From Quillaja saponaria (taxonomy: Eukaryota; Streptophyta; Magnoliopsida; Fabales; Quillajaceae), in contig CM055608.1 in assembly GCA_029379385.1 (NCBI GenBank), forward strand, positions 26,658,350 to 26,722,349: 64,000 bases of DNA, written 5' to 3'. The notes below the pieces were generated by a model, which saw nothing but the letters and a program-made list of their open reading frames with translations, did not search any database and was not told where the DNA came from. The translations under genes and the position numbers were made by a program. This document shows, one piece after another, positions 59,500-64,000 of this stretch (its first letter is position 1; each line of letters begins with the position of its first letter).

Positions 59500-62400
59500 A
59501 CATTTGAAGATTTTGTAAACATTATTTAAGTTATATTCAGAAGGTTATATCACTTATCACTAGCTTTGCAAGTGGTCAGTATTGACCATTCTCATTTATG
59601 TCACTCTTTTTATTTTTCTCTCTTTTTTCAAAATGTTTAGACATTACAGATGGAGAGGTAATTGTCTCTTTTTTTTCATAAACTTCATTTCTGATAAAAT
59701 TACTATTATTATTATTATTTTTTTTTTTAAATTACCAGGAAAAGGGGATGATGAAAATCATAGGGCCTTGTCCATTTGGGGAACATTCAATGAAAACCTG
59801 GCTAACTTGTTCTCCAGTTAATGTATGTGGTCTCGACATCATGCTTCGACAGAGGGTCTTGTCCATTCTATTAATATTGGTGGATACAAAGGATGTAACA
59901 GCTCCTTCTAAAATAGTTGTCTAGTAGTATATATGTAATTTAACATTAAAAAAAATTAATGACAGTTTAAACTCTTCTCAATTTTAACCATTCCCTAATC
60001 AAATTTGAGTGACACAAGCAAGAACTTTAATCCCTTGATACCATGCACCTCTCTCCCTGGAGTCTCAGTGACTGTTCCTTAACTAAATAATAATAATTTT
60101 TACATTTTTTTTCTTTCTAATTAAAAGGATGAAATTAAGGAAGAAAAACAATTCAAAAATGAAAAAAAAAAGACTCAAAAGAAATTAAACTGAAATGAGA
60201 TTTAGAGTCAGACTTAAATGTATATCTATGTGTGCTTATGTGGGAGTTTTAGGTAATAGACTTTTCTTTTAAAAAATAGTATGGTCTAAGAATAAAAGTT
60301 TATTATTTGTTGTTTCATAATGTATGTAGTTTTGCTAATTTAATGGTTAGAGAACCTATTCCTACATCTGTTGTGTGCTAGAGTGATAATTAAAAATATA
60401 ATTGTTGTCACATTCCTTCTATGTTAGGAGGTCAAGTGGATTTTCTCAAGAATAAATCCGTGAGGCTCTGTAAGATAAAAAGGATAATATTTTATGTGAT
60501 ATATGGGTTCGTGGACATTTAGTATATCACATCTGCATACGAGAGTGATATTGGAAAATATAAGTGGGCATCGTTTCTCACGTTTAGGAAGGTGAACAAA
60601 TCGTGAACCTTTTCCTTGGTTTATTTTGTGTATGTGGAAGTTGTTGGTGGAGCATCGTTTTTGGTCATCGTTGAGGAATCAATTTTATAAAACTCAAATC
60701 AAACATTTCATAATCAACTTATCAAAACTTCATGAAATGCGAGAAGAAAGAAAAGCTTAGGAAAGAAAAGATAGAGATTTGGACCCTTGCTTTTAGCTGT
60801 ATCTATTTGTTTTAGTAATTGAATTATTAATTCTATCCTTTTCAATGTGTTTGATTCATTTGGGCATCATGGGCCTTTGCTTTTCTGCAATTATTGCTAC
60901 CCTTAAGAATCTCAAGCAAGCAAATGAGCAATCCAACTCAAACAATAATACTCTGTGGCATGTTTTAGGAATGCTATGTAATGGCTATAGAAGCTATCCA
61001 TTCTTGTGTTGTCACATTCATGTTACTTTTTATATTTTGGCTGAATTCCTTTGCTTTGCTTGGACCCTTGTATTATTACATGGCTATATATGGAATATGG
61101 ATAACAAATGTGGGTTCAACAAGTAATACATATATATATAATTTGCTGAAGACAATGTCACACTCTATCTCCAAGAGTACTTTAAGATGCAATCAACTAA
61201 TGAATGTTGGAAATTGTTGTTTGGATTATCTTTGTTGATACAAGGAAGTGACAAAGTTGGCTTGCCATTGTTGTTTCTTGGGCCAAAGGATATATGCATG
61301 ATCAGTTAGGTATATATGTATACTAGCCGCCTGTAGACGTGTTATATATATATATATATATATACTAATATTATTTTCATTTAGTTTTTTAATTAATTTG
61401 ATCTAATAAAAATATATGTGTATCAAGAGGATAGAAGAGAGGATGAGAGTGAGAAAGTAAAGAAGTTATCGTTTAGTAATCACATTTATCAAGTGGTGAG
61501 AGAAAATTTATTAATTGAATTTATTTTAAATAATTTATGCAAGCGTATTATATAATAGGAGATTTAAGAGATCTCTCACTCTTATAATAATATAGATATA
61601 GATATAGAATTGTGATTAGGATACTTTTTTATAATAGTATCTTAATCAATGATATTTAGATAATAAATGTTGAGATTAATTTTTGAATTCTTTTGGGTTA
61701 GAATATGCAAATGACAAAATTCATGATAAACTTGAACTTTTAAATGAGGTAATGTATTTTCATGATATCACAATATGAGATTTTGAGTTCAAACCATATG
61801 ATAGTGCCCTCAATTTATCATAAAATTTACATGTCAAATTAATGCCTAGTATATGACAGTTGGTTAAATATGTTTTTTGATAATTAAACAATCATTCAAC
61901 TTGAAAATGTTAAGTATATTTTTACCAAAATTAAAATAGAGACCACTTTTTAAGATTTGAAAAATGATAATTCTCGATAAATATTTTTAAAATTCAGACA
62001 TCGAGAAATAACTTGTCAATATCAATTGAACCAACAATTAGTTGACAAATTTAAGTATCTTGACAAAGATAGATACTAATGCTTTAACTAATTTTGAAAC
62101 ACATTAATTGAACTAAGTAATTTAAATAAACTAAGTAGTACAACATGACTTACATTTAATTTCAATTTAATGAACAAGGGTATCATAAACTACCAACTTG
62201 CTATAAAAGAGTTTATGATCATTCAAATCACAAGATCCACCCAATACTATGAAGTTTTAATTTTACTTTCTTCCATCAACTACCTTTTTTTTTTTTTTTT
62301 TTTTTGTACCCCAAAAAAAAAAAAGTAATGTACCCAGAATGATATACCCACACACATTCAAACTTTCTGTCTTTGGAATGATTGGAAGCTCAACTATCTT

Positions 62401-62578
62401 CTTTCAACATTCTTGACTTCTTAGCAAGTAAGGGGGACCCATCTCAAGACCCCTTCACAACAAAAGGAAATTACTTTAATTTTTGTCAAAGATAAAAACA
62501 AAAACAAAATCACATATGAAAATCATTTGGGTGACTTCATGGAATTCCAAATTCACTCTTTTTTTCTTTTTTTGAGTT
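59500..62578. other. 3-kb spacer, no clear gene
   Basis: AT-rich with T runs (62284-62305) and a TA microsatellite (about 61343-61364). Around 60845-61130 overlapping plus-strand frames are hydrophobic (AIEAIHSCVVTFMLLFIFWL), perhaps debris of a membrane-protein gene, but no splice structure or family could be supported. Confidence 0.45.
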
Positions 62579-64000
62579 CTAACCCCAACACTCAGGTGTT
62601 AGTCTGTGGTCTCTCTTAGAGTCCCTGCAATAATCATATACCATATGGATATCTCTGCACCCATCCCATTGCCCTGTATTGCTGTCTAGTTAGCCCCCCT
62701 GACCTATATGGTGAGGCAGAGACTGGATGGCACCAAGCAGGGGAATAGGCAGAGCAACCACTGGCTTTGAAGTTGGTGTACTTTGCAATAAAAGGTTGGT
62801 ATCTGTAATCAGCTTTGTACTTTCCATCTTCAGTGGCCCATGATGAAGCATCCCATATTGAACCATAAAGCCACATTGGCCTCAGAGGAAATGTTGTAGC
62901 ACTTCCTCCTTGGGTACCTTCTTATTGGCACATCATCCACAAAGAATCTGAAAATAGTATTGAAAAGTTAAAAATGAGATTGAATAAGATTATAAATAAA
63001 GTTCCACCAATAGCATATTGTAAAGTACTTGTTGAAAATATCTTATTGTTACTTTTTGCAAGTTATATGTTGCAATATTCTTATTCATCAAAAAGGAAAA
63101 ACAAAATTAAAGTTATACCTTTTTTGGAATGAATTTGTACCTATCAAATTTTCCAAATAGATAATTTACTTGAACTTGTACCTCTTTTTCTTGTAAAGTG
63201 TCATTAGAAATAGTTTACCTTAAACATGAAGTGCATGTAACTCATGTATTTTTTATTTTTTTTTAAATTAATCAATTTAATCTTGAATTACACAATAAGA
63301 GTAATCCAACTCCTAATTTGAATCAACAAAAGCTCGAGTGAGAACAAAAAAATTTGTACATAATCACTAAGCTAAAAGTCCCTGTACCTAACTACAATAC
63401 TTAAAAAAAACACATTGCTATATATTTGTCTGCCATGGTTAACTTCTTTGAGGTAGGGAAGGGAATTAACATTTTTACTTAAAGAGACGTCAATGTTTGC
63501 TTCATTTTTCTTTTTCTTTTTTGTGGAAAGTAGAAAGGGACAGTTCTTAAGATTTTGTGAGAAGATTTAGTGATAATATTCCTGACAGACAAACACTAAG
63601 GACTCGCACAATTCAAACCTTGGCAAACAGTGAACTAACAACTAATCTATCACTAGGCCTACAACCCAAGTGACTTAAATAGTCAATTTTTATGCTTAGA
63701 ATATCTTAGCAATTTTCTTGTGTAAAGATACTTGCAATTTTTAATGGAGGCGCTAATTCTATGACAAAAATGAAATTAGTTTTACTCATTATCTCATAGA
63801 CGTGAATTCTGTTTATTATATGAGACCCACCATGAGGAGTGAGTGTGGAAATTAATGCCCTTCTTTTCTCCCAAATTAAATGTTGTCCCTGCTGTTGCCG
63901 CAGCACCTCCAATTATCAATTTGAGCTTTATGCAATAATAGACATCAAAAGTGTAATAATTGTATATAAAAGCTAATGACTTACATGAGTTCCTTAGGAC
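62579..64000 (-). CDS. XTH32: Xyloglucan endotransglucosylase/hydrolase, 3' part
   Basis: Cell-wall GH16 enzyme that cuts and rejoins xyloglucan chains. Only the end is in the window: last exon 62947-62579 and 16 bases of the preceding exon (64000-63985) across a GT-AG intron (63984-62948; CTCAT|GTAAGT, TTCAG|ATTC). The join rebuilds [18 protein letters not shown]. Then follow [40 protein letters not shown] and the XET C-terminal domain [20 protein letters not shown], ending YDYC..RDH..LTPECWG with TAG at 62579. Two extra bases shift the frame: one A at about 62903-62904 (before [13 protein letters not shown] residues) and one C at about 62647-62648. Assigned to group III, XTH31/32 type, from memory of the ending; XTH32 is the best guess. 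Catalytic exon and signal peptide lie beyond the right edge. Confidence 0.88.

Noticed and set aside
60845..61238. Hydrophobic ORFs as a membrane protein gene
   Set aside because: Overlapping frames are hydrophobic but no splice model or family could be supported; left as spacer.
1..64000. CRISPR arrays, bacterial operons, organelle inserts
   Set aside because: No regularly spaced direct repeats, no ribosome-binding-site-led gene strings and no recognisable plastid or mitochondrial genes were seen.

Overview
The window is nuclear DNA of a flowering plant, most likely a eudicot. The evidence is GT-AG split genes for plant families (PP2A B', ACT-repeat ACR10, nodulin-like MFS, xyloglucan endotransglucosylase), a MIR164 hairpin, an intron-containing tRNA-Tyr, plant LTR retrotransposons and AT-rich spacers full of small transposons. 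I cannot name the species. Nearly all recognised genes lie on the minus strand.

Layout: 0.5-5.2 kb, PP2A B' (B56) regulatory subunit gene with one 2.6-kb coding intron. 5.3-11.2 kb, AT-rich spacer with three hAT-type MITEs, two of them with perfect 8-bp target-site duplications. 11.4-13.7 kb, a broken nodulin-like MFS transporter with a tandemly duplicated 5' end. 15.5-16.0 kb, a possible three-exon small gene on the plus strand. 16.9-17.3 kb, LINE remnant. 17.7-21.0 kb, six-exon ACR10-like gene. 25.9-30.8 kb, a four-exon gene for an 85-residue UPF0729/C18orf32-type protein with a 4.2-kb repeat-filled intron. 31.1-33.4 kb, decayed Copia element. 34.3-35.4 kb, unidentified exons including a tandem exon duplication. 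41.1-41.3 kb, MIR164. 46.6-47.0 kb, secreted double cysteine-rich peptide gene. 51.4-58.7 kb, a complete LTR to LTR Ty3/gypsy element of Tat/Retand type with a 5-bp target duplication, an antisense extra ORF and an internal deletion of protease and reverse transcriptase. 59.4 kb, tRNA-Tyr. 62.6 kb to the right edge, 3' part of an XTH gene.

Single-base indels interrupt four different protein genes (PP2A B', MFS, ACR10, XTH). Two, seven or so, one and two cases respectively can be placed by continuing the homologous reading frame. Conserved genes on either side of otherwise perfect exons make uncorrected long-read assembly errors a serious explanation. The MFS gene additionally has a real structural deletion and duplication and is probably a pseudogene. 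The genes do not form a pathway; as usual for a plant chromosome they are independent units, although ACR10 and XTH32 are also close neighbours in Arabidopsis as I recall the locus numbers (At2g36840, At2g36870).
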